Source: JAJVID01 sp036565725
GTDB lineage: Bacteria; Acidobacteriota; Blastocatellia; RBC074
Reading direction: 5' to 3'
DNA length: 64,000 nucleotides
Assembly: GCA_036565725.1 (NCBI GenBank)
Contig: DATCXQ010000925.1
Location: 3,145-67,144, forward strand
Position 1 is the stretch's first letter; the number at the start of each line of letters is the position of its first letter. Both the position numbers and the translations under genes were made by a program. Below the pieces are notes generated by a model, which was not told the DNA's origin, did not search any database, and was given only the letters and a program-made list of their open reading frames with translations. Shown here piece by piece: positions 1 through 8,743 of the stretch.

Positions 1-249
1 AATGCCGTGTTCCAAACATCGGCGGAGCACAGGCCGCGCCATCGACTCCAACAGCGGCGCATAACCGCCTTCGGAATTTTTGCGGCGGTCGAGTTGCGCC
101 AACGCCAGCGTACGTTCCGCGAGCATCTCGAAGATCAGCGCGCCCGCGCCGCCGCGCGCGATCAGCGTCTCTACAATCGGCGCCGCCGCGTCCGTCCGGT
201 CGCCGCCGAAGCCCGCCGCGCATCCGATGGCAAATGTCTCGTGACGCAT
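1..249 (-). CDS. AtuA-like (DUF1446) protein, N-terminal fragment
   Basis: The reverse strand is open from an ATG at 249 to the window edge, giving 83 codons of an incomplete gene. The peptide begins MRHETFAIGCAAGFGGDRTD, continues with a run ending LIFEMLAERTLALAQL, and reaches a GGYAPLLESMARPVLRRCL segment. I recognise this pattern from the acyclic terpene utilisation AtuA/DUF1446 family (GCGAGFSGDRTDAA, then FETLAERTLALAQ). Family members are usually 450 residues or more, so most of the protein lies to the left of the window. AtuA is tied to acyclic terpene or branched acyl-CoA catabolism in Pseudomonas, but its reaction is not settled and the role here is unknown. A palindromic repeat separates its start from the next gene. 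Confidence 0.75.
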   Translation of the reverse strand, partial: MRHETFAIGCAAGFGGDRTDAAAPIVETLIARGGAGALIFEMLAERTLALAQLDRRKNSEGGYAPLLESMARPVLRRCLEHGI

Positions 250-262
250 ATCGGTTCCTATG

Positions 263-392
263 GCGGTTAGCAAATGCGTGTACGGTGTGGGGCGATTTGT
301 TTAATCGCCCTGTTTGCGGCCTTGTACGACTAGGAAACAAGCGCGAGTAAACAACTCGCGGCGCCGCTCCCATACGCGCATTTGCTAACCGC
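263..392. repeat. Intergenic palindromic element with 16-bp perfect outer arms
   Basis: The outer arms are GCGGTTAGCAAATGCG at 263-278 and its exact reverse complement at 377-392. The interior holds two smaller hairpins, GGGCGATT/AATCGCCC near 293-312 and CGCGAGT/ACTCGCG near 341-360. A diverged copy of the left half lies at 24506-24600. The element fills nearly the whole space between two leftward genes. Confidence 0.85.
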
Positions 393-393
393 T

Positions 394-2445
394 CTAACGC
401 AAAACGCCGCTCTCGTCGGCCTGGCGAATCAGGCGCTCGGCGTCTTCGGGCAGCAGAAAACGCCGGCTCAATAAACGCCCAACAGCCGTCTTCACAGCAG
501 CCACATAGCCCGCGTGATCGTGGTAGCGTTCTTCCAGCGACAGGCGTGGGTCGCCTGTCGCAAATCGTTCAGCTTTCGTTTTAGCGAATGGGATGAATCC
601 CCCGGCGAAGCCACAGACACGCCCTTTGTAGAAGCCGGCGCGCGTGACATTCCAGCCCAGATATGAGCCGAGCGGCGCTTGATGTAATGGCGACGGAACG
701 CCGCTCGTCTCGTTGCCGTCGGCGTCTACTTTCGGAACGAGCATAGGCAGGACGCGCTTTATGACTGGGGGCTGCAATGTCATCAAGCCCGACAAATCGC
801 CGTATTTAAATTCCGGCCCGAAATCGTAATCGAACAACGGATTGATGAGGTTGTCCGGCAAAGGCATGCCAGGAATCAACGGGAAGCCGATCGCCCTGTG
901 ATCGGGGCGCGCGAGTTGGCCTTGATCCAGCCGGGGGTAGACGCTCGGCGGCGGCTCAAGACTCTTTACCACCCAATCCGTCAGCGCGGCGATCAAGGCG
1001 CGCATGGTTTCCGATTGAGAGTTGGGATTGTTGGGCAAGTCGCAGACGCCAGGGGCCACAGGCGCTTCTGCGCTGAAGCCGCCGCGCCCGCCGCCGTGCG
1101 TCGTGCCGGGAAAGTAGTAGCGGCGCACGTTAGACGGCAGTGGGATGTCAACGTCCGCTTTTGTCCCTAGCAGGTTCGGCGACATTCGCAATCCCCAGAA
1201 CTCCGCCGAACCGAAGGTCTCAAAAATCTTCGGGCAAGTCTTCGTCACCCGGCAACGGTCGAGCATGCTCGCCGCCTTTCGACCGCGCGTGGCGTCTTCG
1301 TATTCGCCCCACCAGAGCGGCCCCTCGCTGCCCGCCTCGTACAAATTCGCCGCGCCGCCGGGAGTGGCGAAGCGGATGTTCATCGCCAATTGTCGCCCCG
1401 CGATGTGGTCGTTCGCGCCGTCCCACACGATGCGATTCGCTTCGTCCTGATTGAAGCCCAGATGGATGAAGGTCTTGATGAAATTCCCCGACTGTGAAAT
1501 TCCCTGGGCGATCGCATGGGTCAAGCGCCCGGCGATAGGATTTGCCGTTTCGCTATCGTCCTTTGCGGCGCGGCGGAAAAATGAAACGACGTCGCGCGTC
1601 GCCGCAAAACCGATGCCCAGCACAAGTGGGTCTTTCGCGGCGTAGCGCAGTTCGTAAAGATACGCCGGATCGAAGCCGCCTTTCACGCACACTTTGTTCG
1701 CATCCGGCGCGCCGGGAAAAGGCGTCTTTCCGCAATCGGCGAACGCCCAATCCGCGCCGGAAATCGGGATGACCGCGCCCTCTTCGGAAGCCTGTTTTGT
1801 AAGCGTGGCTTTGGCCGTGTCAAGGCTCGCGGTTTCGTGCGCGACAGGCAGTGATAAGGTGTTCGCGCCTGCGGGCATGTTGCTGAAGCGGGCGAGGGCC
1901 GGGCCGACAATGCTCGAACCGTCAGGATTTTTAGCGATCGGAACGGTGATCGTTTCTGCCCCGAGGCGCGTCGGAAGATCGCCCTGCCAGCCGCTATGCA
2001 GAATGACGTAACCGCGCTTCAGAAAAAACTCTTCGCCCGTTTCGCCCGCCACGCCGAAGGCTGTCGTTGAGAGGCGATTGCCGCGATTAGGCACGGCATA
2101 AAGCAGTACGCCGTTCGCCCTCGCTAAATCCACCGGCTTGACGAGTGTGAAGGTCGCCACGTATTCGACCAACCCACGCGCGTTGCGGGGCGCGAACTGA
2201 AGGTCGGTAATGATAGTGTTATGCGGGTCTTTGGGATCGAGTTCGCCGTAAGCTTTTCCGACAAGAATTTCGTACTGCCCGGCGCCGCCGAAAGACTTGC
2301 CTTCATAAGCGGGCGATTGTCTCTGCTCGATCACAATGCGCGTGACGCGCGCCTCGACATTTATGGCGCAACCAAGAATCAGGGTCAGCGCGAGAAACAC
2401 GACGGCTTGTTGCGAAAGGGAAAGGATTGCAGATCGTTGGGTCAT
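394..2445 (-). CDS. Secreted alpha/beta-hydrolase domain protein
   Basis: This 683-residue protein starts with a hydrophobic signal region ending in ILGC, which could be a lipoprotein site, so it is probably periplasmic or outer-membrane attached. The middle carries GISQSG, a GxSxG nucleophile elbow around residue 315, followed by a segment with IVWDGANDHIAGRQ. Length and motif order fit the large alpha/beta-hydrolase domain proteins (Abhydrolase_10 type) frequent in soil bacteria. The substrate is unknown. The gene is followed by two more secreted esterase-like genes on the same strand, each separated by a palindrome, so they may form a functional group of extracytoplasmic ester hydrolases without being one tight operon. 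The call of hydrolase fold is firm; substrate cannot be inferred. Confidence 0.75.
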   Translation of the reverse strand: MTQRSAILSLSQQAVVFLALTLILGCAINVEARVTRIVIEQRQSPAYEGKSFGGAGQYEILVGKAYGELDPKDPHNTIITDLQFAPRNARGLVEYVATFTLVKPVDLARANGVLLYAVPNRGNRLSTTAFGVAGETGEEFFLKRGYVILHSGWQGDLPTRLGAETITVPIAKNPDGSSIVGPALARFSNMPAGANTLSLPVAHETASLDTAKATLTKQASEEGAVIPISGADWAFADCGKTPFPGAPDANKVCVKGGFDPAYLYELRYAAKDPLVLGIGFAATRDVVSFFRRAAKDDSETANPIAGRLTHAIAQGISQSGNFIKTFIHLGFNQDEANRIVWDGANDHIAGRQLAMNIRFATPGGAANLYEAGSEGPLWWGEYEDATRGRKAASMLDRCRVTKTCPKIFETFGSAEFWGLRMSPNLLGTKADVDIPLPSNVRRYYFPGTTHGGGRGGFSAEAPVAPGVCDLPNNPNSQSETMRALIAALTDWVVKSLEPPPSVYPRLDQGQLARPDHRAIGFPLIPGMPLPDNLINPLFDYDFGPEFKYGDLSGLMTLQPPVIKRVLPMLVPKVDADGNETSGVPSPLHQAPLGSYLGWNVTRAGFYKGRVCGFAGGFIPFAKTKAERFATGDPRLSLEERYHDHAGYVAAVKTAVGRLLSRRFLLPEDAERLIRQADESGVLR

Positions 2446-2520
2446 ACAAAACAGGTTCGGCGCGAGCGTAGCGCTAAATCAGAGCAACTGACATTGGCGC
2501 GCTGTGTTTAACTAAAACTG

Positions 2521-2615
2521 TCGGGGGAGAGCGTTCAGAGTACCGACTTTAGTCGGCAGGGCTCGGATTCCAAGCCCTGCCGACTAAAGTCGGTACTCTG
2601 AACGCTCTCCCCCGA
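2521..2615. repeat. Perfect 43-bp inverted repeat
   Basis: Arms at 2521-2563 and 2573-2615 are exact reverse complements with a 9-nt loop. Within each arm is a smaller palindrome, CCGACTTTAGTCGG. It lies between two leftward genes, 75 bp upstream of one start and about 70 bp past the stop of the other. It could act as a transcription terminator for the upstream esterase or as a mobile palindrome; there is no T-tract. Confidence 0.95.
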
Positions 2616-2685
2616 AGTTGCGATTTCATTCGATGCGCCAATGTCAGTCGCTCTGATTTACACGCTCGCGGTAGCGACGCAAAGT

Positions 2686-4323
2686 TTACTTCTTGATGTA
2701 GAACTGATCGAGGAATTCATAGCGCGCCCGCGCCTTATCGGCTTCGGCGCGGGTAGTCACGTCAATGACGATCCGCTGTCCCTCGCCGAACTTCGGCCAG
2801 TTCGGCAATCCCTTGCCGTTCGGATTCCCGGTCTTGATGAAGTTGGCGAAGTAGTCCTGCATGACTTGCGAGACTTTGTAATCATCTGGCGTCCAAGCGT
2901 AGACCTTGTTCAAATCGAGATTACCCATCGCGTATTCGATCTCCGCCGAGTGAACCGCGCCGCGCGGTTGAGGCCGCGGATTGGCCGCCGCCTGCTGCCC
3001 TCGCACGACGCCGCCTGCGAGACCCGGCTGGGCGTCACCCATCTCCGGCCGCATCGCAGGACGCGGACGGGCGTAAAGATAATAGTAAGTCGGCTTGGCG
3101 CCGGTCTTCGTCGATACGTCCACCCACTTCCACGTGCTGTAGCTGATGAAGCGATCGCTCGCCAAATTCTGCGCGGAGTCCATTACTTCGGTTTCGTCCG
3201 AAGCTGGGTAAAGTTTGAAGACCTCATCGGCCTTGCCGGGGTATAGCCGTTCGAGCGCCTTACGATAGTTTTCTACCGCCGGCTTCTCGCGGCCCAGCAC
3301 GGCGAAGTAGCCCATCTCTTCGGAGTTCACTCCGGCCAGCAACGGCACGCGCGCTTGTTCGCCCGCCGCAAAAATCTCAAATGGAGATTTCGGGAAGAAG
3401 TAACCGTCCACGGTCGGGGTGAACCGGGGTTGGCCGGGTTTCGCCGTGGCTTCGAGCAATTGTTCGGCAGTCATCGCGCGAAGCTCAGCCAACGAGGGTG
3501 TGTCGCCCTTGCCGAGACTGGCCGCGAACTTGGCGCCTGCCTGCTCTATCTCCGCCAGTGGGACGGCGGAGAGCGCGCCCAGAATCGAGCCGCTTTCGCC
3601 GATCGCGCCCGCGATCAGGTTCTTCGACAGCGGCGAAGCCATCTGCGCGCTGACCGCGATCGAGCCGGCGGATTCGCCCGCAATCGTCACGCGCTTCGGG
3701 TCGCCTCCGAAGGCCGCAATGTTCTGTTGCACCCACTTGAGCGCCGCGTGCTGATCGAACAGAGCGTAATTGCCAGAGGCGCGCTGCGGCGACTCTTTCG
3801 TCAGCTCGGGATGCGCGAAGAAGCCGAACACGCCCAGGCGATAATTTACCGTGATCGCCACAATTCCCTTCTTCGCCATGCTCTCGCCGTCGTAACGCCC
3901 TTCCGACCCGTCGCCCGCCACAAAACCGCCGCCGAAAAAGTAAACCAGGACCGGCAGCTTCTCATTGCCTGATTTGGCGGGAGTCCAGACGTTCAAGTAG
4001 AGACAATCTTCGCTCATCCCGTTCGAGCGGAAGTTCATATCGCCGAAGATGGGCCGCTGCATACAGCGCGGCCCGAACTTGTCGGCCTTGCGCACGCCCT
4101 GCCAGTTTTTGACCGGTTGAGGCGGCTTCCAGCGATAATCTCCGACGGGCGGCTCGCCGAACGGAATCCCCTTGAAGCTGCGCACGCCGGAACCCTTATC
4201 CGAAAGGCCTTCAAGCGCGCCGTTGGCGATCTTGACGCGGTCCTGGCCGAGCGCCCCGGCGGTTAAAGTTATGGCCAACATTATCGCCGGGATAAGTAGT
4301 AATTTGCGGTTTGTTGAATTCAT
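2686..4323 (-). CDS. Type-B carboxylesterase, secreted
   Basis: A 545-residue member of the carboxylesterase/lipase family. The N-terminus is a signal peptide ending near AGALG. Family landmarks in order: EDCLYLNVW at about 105-113, the oxyanion-hole segment FFGGGF at about 129-134, the nucleophile GESAGS with Ser218, the acidic residue in GVNSEEMGYF, and the catalytic His in GAVHSAEIEYAMGN near 460. The triad is therefore complete and the enzyme is expected to cleave carboxylic esters in the periplasm. Residues near 440-455 form a Gly/Gln/Arg-rich loop not typical of the family. It lies between two other leftward esterase-like genes, with an inverted repeat on each side. Confidence 0.92.
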   Translation of the reverse strand: MNSTNRKLLLIPAIMLAITLTAGALGQDRVKIANGALEGLSDKGSGVRSFKGIPFGEPPVGDYRWKPPQPVKNWQGVRKADKFGPRCMQRPIFGDMNFRSNGMSEDCLYLNVWTPAKSGNEKLPVLVYFFGGGFVAGDGSEGRYDGESMAKKGIVAITVNYRLGVFGFFAHPELTKESPQRASGNYALFDQHAALKWVQQNIAAFGGDPKRVTIAGESAGSIAVSAQMASPLSKNLIAGAIGESGSILGALSAVPLAEIEQAGAKFAASLGKGDTPSLAELRAMTAEQLLEATAKPGQPRFTPTVDGYFFPKSPFEIFAAGEQARVPLLAGVNSEEMGYFAVLGREKPAVENYRKALERLYPGKADEVFKLYPASDETEVMDSAQNLASDRFISYSTWKWVDVSTKTGAKPTYYYLYARPRPAMRPEMGDAQPGLAGGVVRGQQAAANPRPQPRGAVHSAEIEYAMGNLDLNKVYAWTPDDYKVSQVMQDYFANFIKTGNPNGKGLPNWPKFGEGQRIVIDVTTRAEADKARARYEFLDQFYIKK

Positions 4324-4363
4324 TAGTTCCCCTCAGTGTCATCTATTATTTATGAAATCTGTT

Positions 4364-4432
4364 AGCCACAGAGAACACAGAGAACGCAGAGAAATGATTG
4401 TCTCCTCTGTGCTCTCTGTGTGCTCTGTGGCT
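4364..4432. repeat. Imperfect 28-bp inverted repeat, CCACAGAG type
   Basis: The left arm starts AGCCACAGAGAACACAGAG and the right arm ends CTCTGTGTGCTCTGTGGCT, with three mismatches over 28 positions and a 13-nt loop. The arms are themselves built from short CACAGAG units. A related core is found at about 27778-27853. Confidence 0.85.
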
Positions 4433-4450
4433 ATTCATCCAGGCGCCGGG

Positions 4451-5710
4451 TTACATCGCAGTCTTCGTCTGGAAGAGTTGCGGCGCGAACTCGTTCAGGT
4501 AGTTTCGCCAGTTAATCCATGTATGGCCGCCTTCAGTTTCTCGGGAATTCGGAGTGAATCCATGCTTCTTGAGCAGTTCCACGGTGCTGCGGCTGCTGTT
4601 AAGTAGGAAGTCATCTTTGCCTATGCCGACCCAGAGCAGTTTCAACCCCTTTTTCAAATTGGCGTCGTCGAGCTTGGCCTGATGCTGTTTGAGCCAGGCT
4701 TCGCCGGCGGGCGTGATCTGCGCCGGGGCGTTCGCGGCGGGCGGACCGCCCGCCCCCGGAGCCTGACGCGCGAAGACGTTCAGCAGTCCGGAACTGAAGA
4801 CGCCGACGTAGCCGAACTTTTCAAGATTAGGCAGCGCGATGTTGAGCGTTTGATTGCCACCCATCGAGAGCCCCGCAATTGCGCGATTTTCGCGGCCCGC
4901 GAGCAAGCGGTAATTCTTTTCGACATACGGCATGATGTCGGTCATGAAGTCCTGAATGAACTCGTCCGGCGGCGGAGCTGCGCTGCCGCCCGGCTGAGCG
5001 ATACCCGGCGCCGGGCCTCGGCCAAACGGGCGCGTGTGTCCGGCGGGCATCACAATAATCATCGGTTTGGCTTTTTTAGCCGCAATCAAATTGTCGAGAA
5101 TGAACCCGGCGCGCCCAACCGACGTCCATGAATCGTCACAATCGCCTGCGCCGTGCAACAGATAAAAGACCGGGAACTTGCCCTGCCCCGATTCATATCC
5201 CGGAGGCGTATAGATATGCATGCGGCGGAACTTGCCGAGCGCCGTCGAGTAATACGTGACCGCCGCGACCGCGCCATGCGGGACGTTCTTCGTGTCCGAG
5301 AATTCCGAACCCGGCGCGTGAACGAGGCTCCAGACGTTGTTGTTCGATTCGCTCACTAACGGGTTGCGCGGATCAATCACAGCCACGCCGTTGACGTTGA
5401 AGTTGTAGCGGTACGAGCCGGAAGCAATCGGGCCGATGGTGATTTCCCAGACGCCGTTGTCGCCCTTTGTCATCGGTTTGCCTCCCCCCACGCCGGGAAT
5501 GTCGCTGCCAATGAGCCTGACATTTTCGGCCTGCGGCGCAAGCAGCCGGAAGGTGATCTGCCGGTCCGCCAAAACTTCCGGCGAGACGACGGCCGGCGCC
5601 GGCGTCTGCTGATTCGACGGAGCGGCAGGCTGCGCCAAAGCTGAAAAGACAAAAATGGCCGCCATCAACAACATGGCGCCTGCGCGAGCAGTTATCCTTC
5701 CAAAATTCAT
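4451..5710 (-). CDS. Secreted esterase with N-terminal beta-sandwich (CE1-like)
   Basis: This 419-residue protein has a signal peptide (cleavage after SALAQ), a Pro/Gln-rich linker, then an early-set/CBM48-like beta-sandwich at about 50-140 with VWEITIGPIASGSYRYNFNV. The alpha/beta-hydrolase domain follows. Seen motifs are YLLHGAGDCDDSW around 185 (oxyanion side), the nucleophile GLSMGG with Ser282, and EGGHTW with His396. This layout matches enterochelin-esterase-like and feruloyl/acetyl-xylan CE1 proteins with an N-terminal sandwich domain. The likely substrate is an esterified plant or microbial polymer, but this is inference. It is divergent from the LysR gene, which may regulate it. Confidence 0.88.
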   Translation of the reverse strand: MNFGRITARAGAMLLMAAIFVFSALAQPAAPSNQQTPAPAVVSPEVLADRQITFRLLAPQAENVRLIGSDIPGVGGGKPMTKGDNGVWEITIGPIASGSYRYNFNVNGVAVIDPRNPLVSESNNNVWSLVHAPGSEFSDTKNVPHGAVAAVTYYSTALGKFRRMHIYTPPGYESGQGKFPVFYLLHGAGDCDDSWTSVGRAGFILDNLIAAKKAKPMIIVMPAGHTRPFGRGPAPGIAQPGGSAAPPPDEFIQDFMTDIMPYVEKNYRLLAGRENRAIAGLSMGGNQTLNIALPNLEKFGYVGVFSSGLLNVFARQAPGAGGPPAANAPAQITPAGEAWLKQHQAKLDDANLKKGLKLLWVGIGKDDFLLNSSRSTVELLKKHGFTPNSRETEGGHTWINWRNYLNEFAPQLFQTKTAM

Positions 5711-5732
5711 TGATCTGGTTCCTCTCTGTTTT

Positions 5733-5780
5733 AGACCGGTTTCACATCGGCGTATGTGTTAATGGAACGCTGAACTTCGT
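5733..5780. repeat. Half of an intergenic palindromic element
   Basis: The segment beginning TAGACCGGTTTCACATCGG and containing GTTAATGGAACGC matches the left ends of the elements at 8556 (TAGAGCGGTTTTCAGATCTG, GTTAATAGAAC) and 23113 (GTTAATAGAACGC). No matching right arm follows, so it appears to be a partial copy. It lies between the divergent esterase and LysR genes. Confidence 0.6.
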
Positions 5781-5834
5781 GGGACATTACCACCAGTCCG
5801 TTCCTGATAGAATTGAATTGTTTTTATAGCAGTG

Positions 5835-5849
5835 ATAACTATTGGTTAT
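5835..5849 (+). promoter_or_regulatory. Possible LysR-type T-N11-A operator
   Basis: The dyad ATAAC-N5-GTTAT fits the T-N11-A pattern of LysR boxes and overlaps the first bases of the LysR start codon. It sits in the divergent promoter region, where an autoregulatory site is normally found. This is a pattern match only. Confidence 0.4.
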
Positions 5850-6756
5850 GAATCATTTCGACCTCAATTTGCGGCAACTTCAAACTTTCGTGACGGTCGC
5901 GAGGCTCGGCAGTTTCACCCGGGCGGCGCGGCTCCTGCATCTTTCGCAGCCGGCCTTGACAAAGCAGGTCCGCCAACTGGAAGAGACCTTGGGCGTCCGG
6001 CTGTTTGACCGCACGACCAGGACGGTTGAGCTGACCCGCATCGGCAAAGAACTTGCGCCGGTGGTCACGCAGTTGCTGCAGGAAATCGAGGCGGTCGTGG
6101 TAAACACGAAGGAGTTGGCGGCCCAGAGCAGAGGCGTCATCCGGGTCGCCTCGCTTCCTTCCATTTCCTCGACGATTCTCCCCACGGCCGTCGCCCGATT
6201 TAAGGGAAATTATCCGGGAATCTCGGTCGTTCTGAAAGACGTCATCGCGCAGCGTCTGGTTACAATGGTCAAAGCCGAGGAGGTGGATTTCGGGATTGGG
6301 AGCTTGAATGTGGCGGATCCCGAAGTCCGATTTTCCCTGCTTCTGACGGACCGAATGATCGCTGTTTTTCCGCCGGGGTCCGCACTCGAGCGAAAGAAGG
6401 CGATCGGGTTGAGAGATCTGGTCGGCCTGCCACTGGTGGTAATGGAGCCCGGCAGCAGCGTGCGTAAATTGGTCGATCAGGCCTTCGAGTCGATCGGCGA
6501 ATTGGTCAGGCCCGCGTTCGAGGCGACCTATATGTCCACCGCCGCGGGCATGGTCAAGGCCGGGCTGGGGGTCACGATCCTTCCCTCCTCCGCCTTTGAA
6601 ACGGTAGAACTAACCGGCCTTCGCAGTCGCCCGATCAAGAATCCCGCCCTCACCAGGGAAATCGGAGTCATCGAGAAGAACGGACGCTCACTCTCGCCCG
6701 CCGCCGAAAGCTTCTTGAAAACATTGAAAGCGGTTTGCAAGGAGTTGAGTTCGTGA
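5848..6756 (+). CDS. LysR-family transcriptional regulator
   Basis: The protein opens with the typical LysR winged helix-turn-helix: LRQLQTFVTVARLGSFTRAA, SQPALTKQVRQLEETLGVRL and FDRTTRTVELT in the first 65 residues. The rest (to residue 302) is the two-lobed substrate-binding domain, with GIGSL near 150 and AGLGVTILPSS near 240. A TTG at 5842 would add two residues, but the ATG at 5848 is the better start. It is transcribed away from the secreted CE1-like esterase, the usual geometry for a LysR protein and its target. The effector is unknown. The start codon overlaps a possible LysR box. Confidence 0.93.
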   Translation: MNHFDLNLRQLQTFVTVARLGSFTRAARLLHLSQPALTKQVRQLEETLGVRLFDRTTRTVELTRIGKELAPVVTQLLQEIEAVVVNTKELAAQSRGVIRVASLPSISSTILPTAVARFKGNYPGISVVLKDVIAQRLVTMVKAEEVDFGIGSLNVADPEVRFSLLLTDRMIAVFPPGSALERKKAIGLRDLVGLPLVVMEPGSSVRKLVDQAFESIGELVRPAFEATYMSTAAGMVKAGLGVTILPSSAFETVELTGLRSRPIKNPALTREIGVIEKNGRSLSPAAESFLKTLKAVCKELSS

Positions 6757-7052
6757 ACGCGCGACCGCGCTTTGATCATGCGACATAAAATGAGAGCAGA
6801 GCCATGCCGTACTTTCCTTTTTTGCTCTTCTTTTTTTGATAGCTATGACTGATTATTCTGGCGCCAGAAGGATCAAAATCGTGGCTGGACATGGACGCCT
6901 TTGCTCAGGTCCCGGCTTTGAAAAGCCGGGCTAGGATCAGCCGTCGCTGCCGCGACTAGGAGGCGTCGTTGCATTATTTTTTCAAAGACCATTAGTCGAC
7001 GACTAAAGTCGTTACTACATGACCATTTTCTGAGGAGGAAAGCTTAAGCCCT
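6757..7052. other. Non-coding spacer with short hairpins
   Basis: No coding sequence is supported. It contains a small stem, CCCGGCTTT/AAAGCCGGG at 6912-6931, and near its right end CGACTAAAGTCG, the same core palindrome as inside the repeat at 2521-2615. A GAGGAGGAAAG ribosome-binding region lies close upstream of the next gene. Confidence 0.6.
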
Positions 7053-8558
7053 ATGTACCGCAGAGACTTTGTCAAAACCGCCGCGCTCGGCGCCGCATCC
7101 TTCACAATGCCGCGGCATACGCCGGCCGATGATCCCGAAATGCAACCGATATGGGCGCAGATCGAAAAGCGACATGACGAGACCGTGCGGAGTCTGCAAC
7201 ACTGGATCCGGCAGCCTTCGATCGCCGCCGAGAATCGCGGCATGAAGGAAGGCTGTGATTTGACTATGCAGATGCTGCGGGAGGCCGGGTTCTCCCAGGT
7301 GACAAAAGCGCCAACCGACGGACAGCCAGGCATATTCGCTGTGCTGGACGCCGGCGCTCCGCGCACGCTTGGCGTTTACTTTATGTATGACGTGAAGCAG
7401 GTCGACCCCGCCGAGTGGTCGTCTCCGCCGTTTGAAGCTGCGCTGGTGGATAAGCCGGGCTTCGGAAAAGTCCTCGTTGGCCGCGGCGCCGTCAATCAGA
7501 AAGGCCCGGAAGTCACCTTCCTGGCCGCGCTCCACGCCATCCGCGGCGCGGGCAAAAAGCTGCCGGTCAATCTGGTGTTTGTGGCTGAAGGCGAGGAAGA
7601 GATCGGTTCGCCGCATTTTACGCAGGTGATCCAGCGCCCTGAAGTCCTCTCAGCCTTGAAGCGATGCGGCGGCGTGTTCATGCCTTTTCCGTCACAGGAT
7701 CCGGTCGGCGAAGTCACGATCAATCTGGGCGCGAAGGGCGTGATAGAACTCGAACTGGTGGCGAGCGGCGAACGTTGGGGACGCGGCCCGAAGCGCGATA
7801 CTCATTCAAGCAACAAGGCGAGGGTGGATAGTCCGGCCTGGCATCTCGTGCAGGCGCTCAACACGCTCGTCTCGGCCGACGGAAACACTCCAGCGATCGA
7901 GCATTTCGCCGACAAAGCGCGTCCGCTGTCAGATGCGGAGAAGAAGATGATCGCCGTGGCTGCGGGCCGGATCAATGAAGCGGCGACGAAGAAACAGCTC
8001 GGCGTAGACCGCTGGATTCGGGACGTGAGTTGGCGCGAAGCGCTCGAAATGTTAGTCTCACAGCCGACGGTCAATATTGAAGGCCTGGTCGGCGGATATA
8101 CCGGACCGGGAGGCAAGACCATCCTGCCTTACAAAGCGGTGGCGAAGCTTGATCTGCGGCTGGTCCCGGATATGACGGCGGCCGAAGCGCTCTCTGCGCT
8201 CAAAGCGCATCTGGCGAAACACGGCTTCGGAGACATTGAGGTGAATATGACCGGCGGCTACGATCCGACCAGTACGGCGGCGAACTCCGCGCTGGTGCAA
8301 GCTCAGGTGGCGGTGTATCGGCGGGCGGGGATCGATCCCATCATCATGCCGCGGCTGGCCGGCTCATGGCCCGGCTATGTCTTCACCGGCGATCCGCTGC
8401 GGCTGCCCGCAGGCCATTTCGGTCTGGGTCACGGAGGCGGGGCGCATGCGCCGGATGAATACTACGTGATTGAATCGTCCAATCCCAAGGTGCAAGGGAT
8501 TGACGGCGCGACGCGTTCGTATGTCGAGTATCTCTACGAGTTGGGCCGCCAGGCATAG
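7053..8558 (+). CDS. M20-family metallohydrolase with altered metal-ligand positions
   Basis: A 501-residue M20/M25/M40 hydrolase. The N-terminus MYRRDFVKTAALGAASFTM is a Tat-like leader, suggesting export. The fold is clear: the region that normally reads HYDVQPVDP here reads MYDVKQVDP (Met111 in place of the first zinc His), and the usual GRGAxDxKG is GRGAVNQKG (Asn148 in place of the bridging Asp). The catalytic glutamates are kept in AEGEEEIGS (about 179-187), the dimerisation domain has the DTHSS motif near 250, and the final His is kept in GGGAHAPDEY near 466. With two of the metal positions changed, it may bind one metal, use a different metal, or be inactive. Its TAG stop codon is the first triplet of a downstream repeat element. 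Confidence 0.85.
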   Translation: MYRRDFVKTAALGAASFTMPRHTPADDPEMQPIWAQIEKRHDETVRSLQHWIRQPSIAAENRGMKEGCDLTMQMLREAGFSQVTKAPTDGQPGIFAVLDAGAPRTLGVYFMYDVKQVDPAEWSSPPFEAALVDKPGFGKVLVGRGAVNQKGPEVTFLAALHAIRGAGKKLPVNLVFVAEGEEEIGSPHFTQVIQRPEVLSALKRCGGVFMPFPSQDPVGEVTINLGAKGVIELELVASGERWGRGPKRDTHSSNKARVDSPAWHLVQALNTLVSADGNTPAIEHFADKARPLSDAEKKMIAVAAGRINEAATKKQLGVDRWIRDVSWREALEMLVSQPTVNIEGLVGGYTGPGGKTILPYKAVAKLDLRLVPDMTAAEALSALKAHLAKHGFGDIEVNMTGGYDPTSTAANSALVQAQVAVYRRAGIDPIIMPRLAGSWPGYVFTGDPLRLPAGHFGLGHGGGAHAPDEYYVIESSNPKVQGIDGATRSYVEYLYELGRQA

Positions 8559-8741
8559 AGCGGTTTTCAGATCTGCGTACGAGTTAATAGAACACAGGCG
8601 CCGCGGATAGAGCGGATTTACGCTGAACTTTGTTGGTTTTATCCGCGCTGACCCGCGCCCGTCTGCGTCATCAACGTTCCATTGACGGCTTCTTTGTCGC
8701 AAACAAATTGCTTACCCGTATACGCAATTGAAAACCGATAT
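8556..8741. repeat. Long intergenic palindromic element
   Basis: The left end is TAGAGCGGTTTTCAGATCTG with CGTACG, and the right end holds CGTATACGCAATTGAAAACCG, giving imperfect outer arms of about 21 bp. The interior contains GCGGATAGAGCGGATTTACG on one side and TTTTATCCGCGCTGACCCGC on the other. The element at 23113-23315 has the same overall plan. The first three bases form the stop codon of the preceding M20 gene. Confidence 0.75.
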
Positions 8742-8743
8742 AA

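Noticed and set aside
7..270. An 87-codon rightward frame at the left edge
   Set aside because: It is antisense to the AtuA-like fragment, has Arg-rich composition and no motif.
2641..3246. A 201-codon rightward frame over the carboxylesterase
   Set aside because: The opposite strand encodes a complete carboxylesterase with its triad, so this is a shadow.
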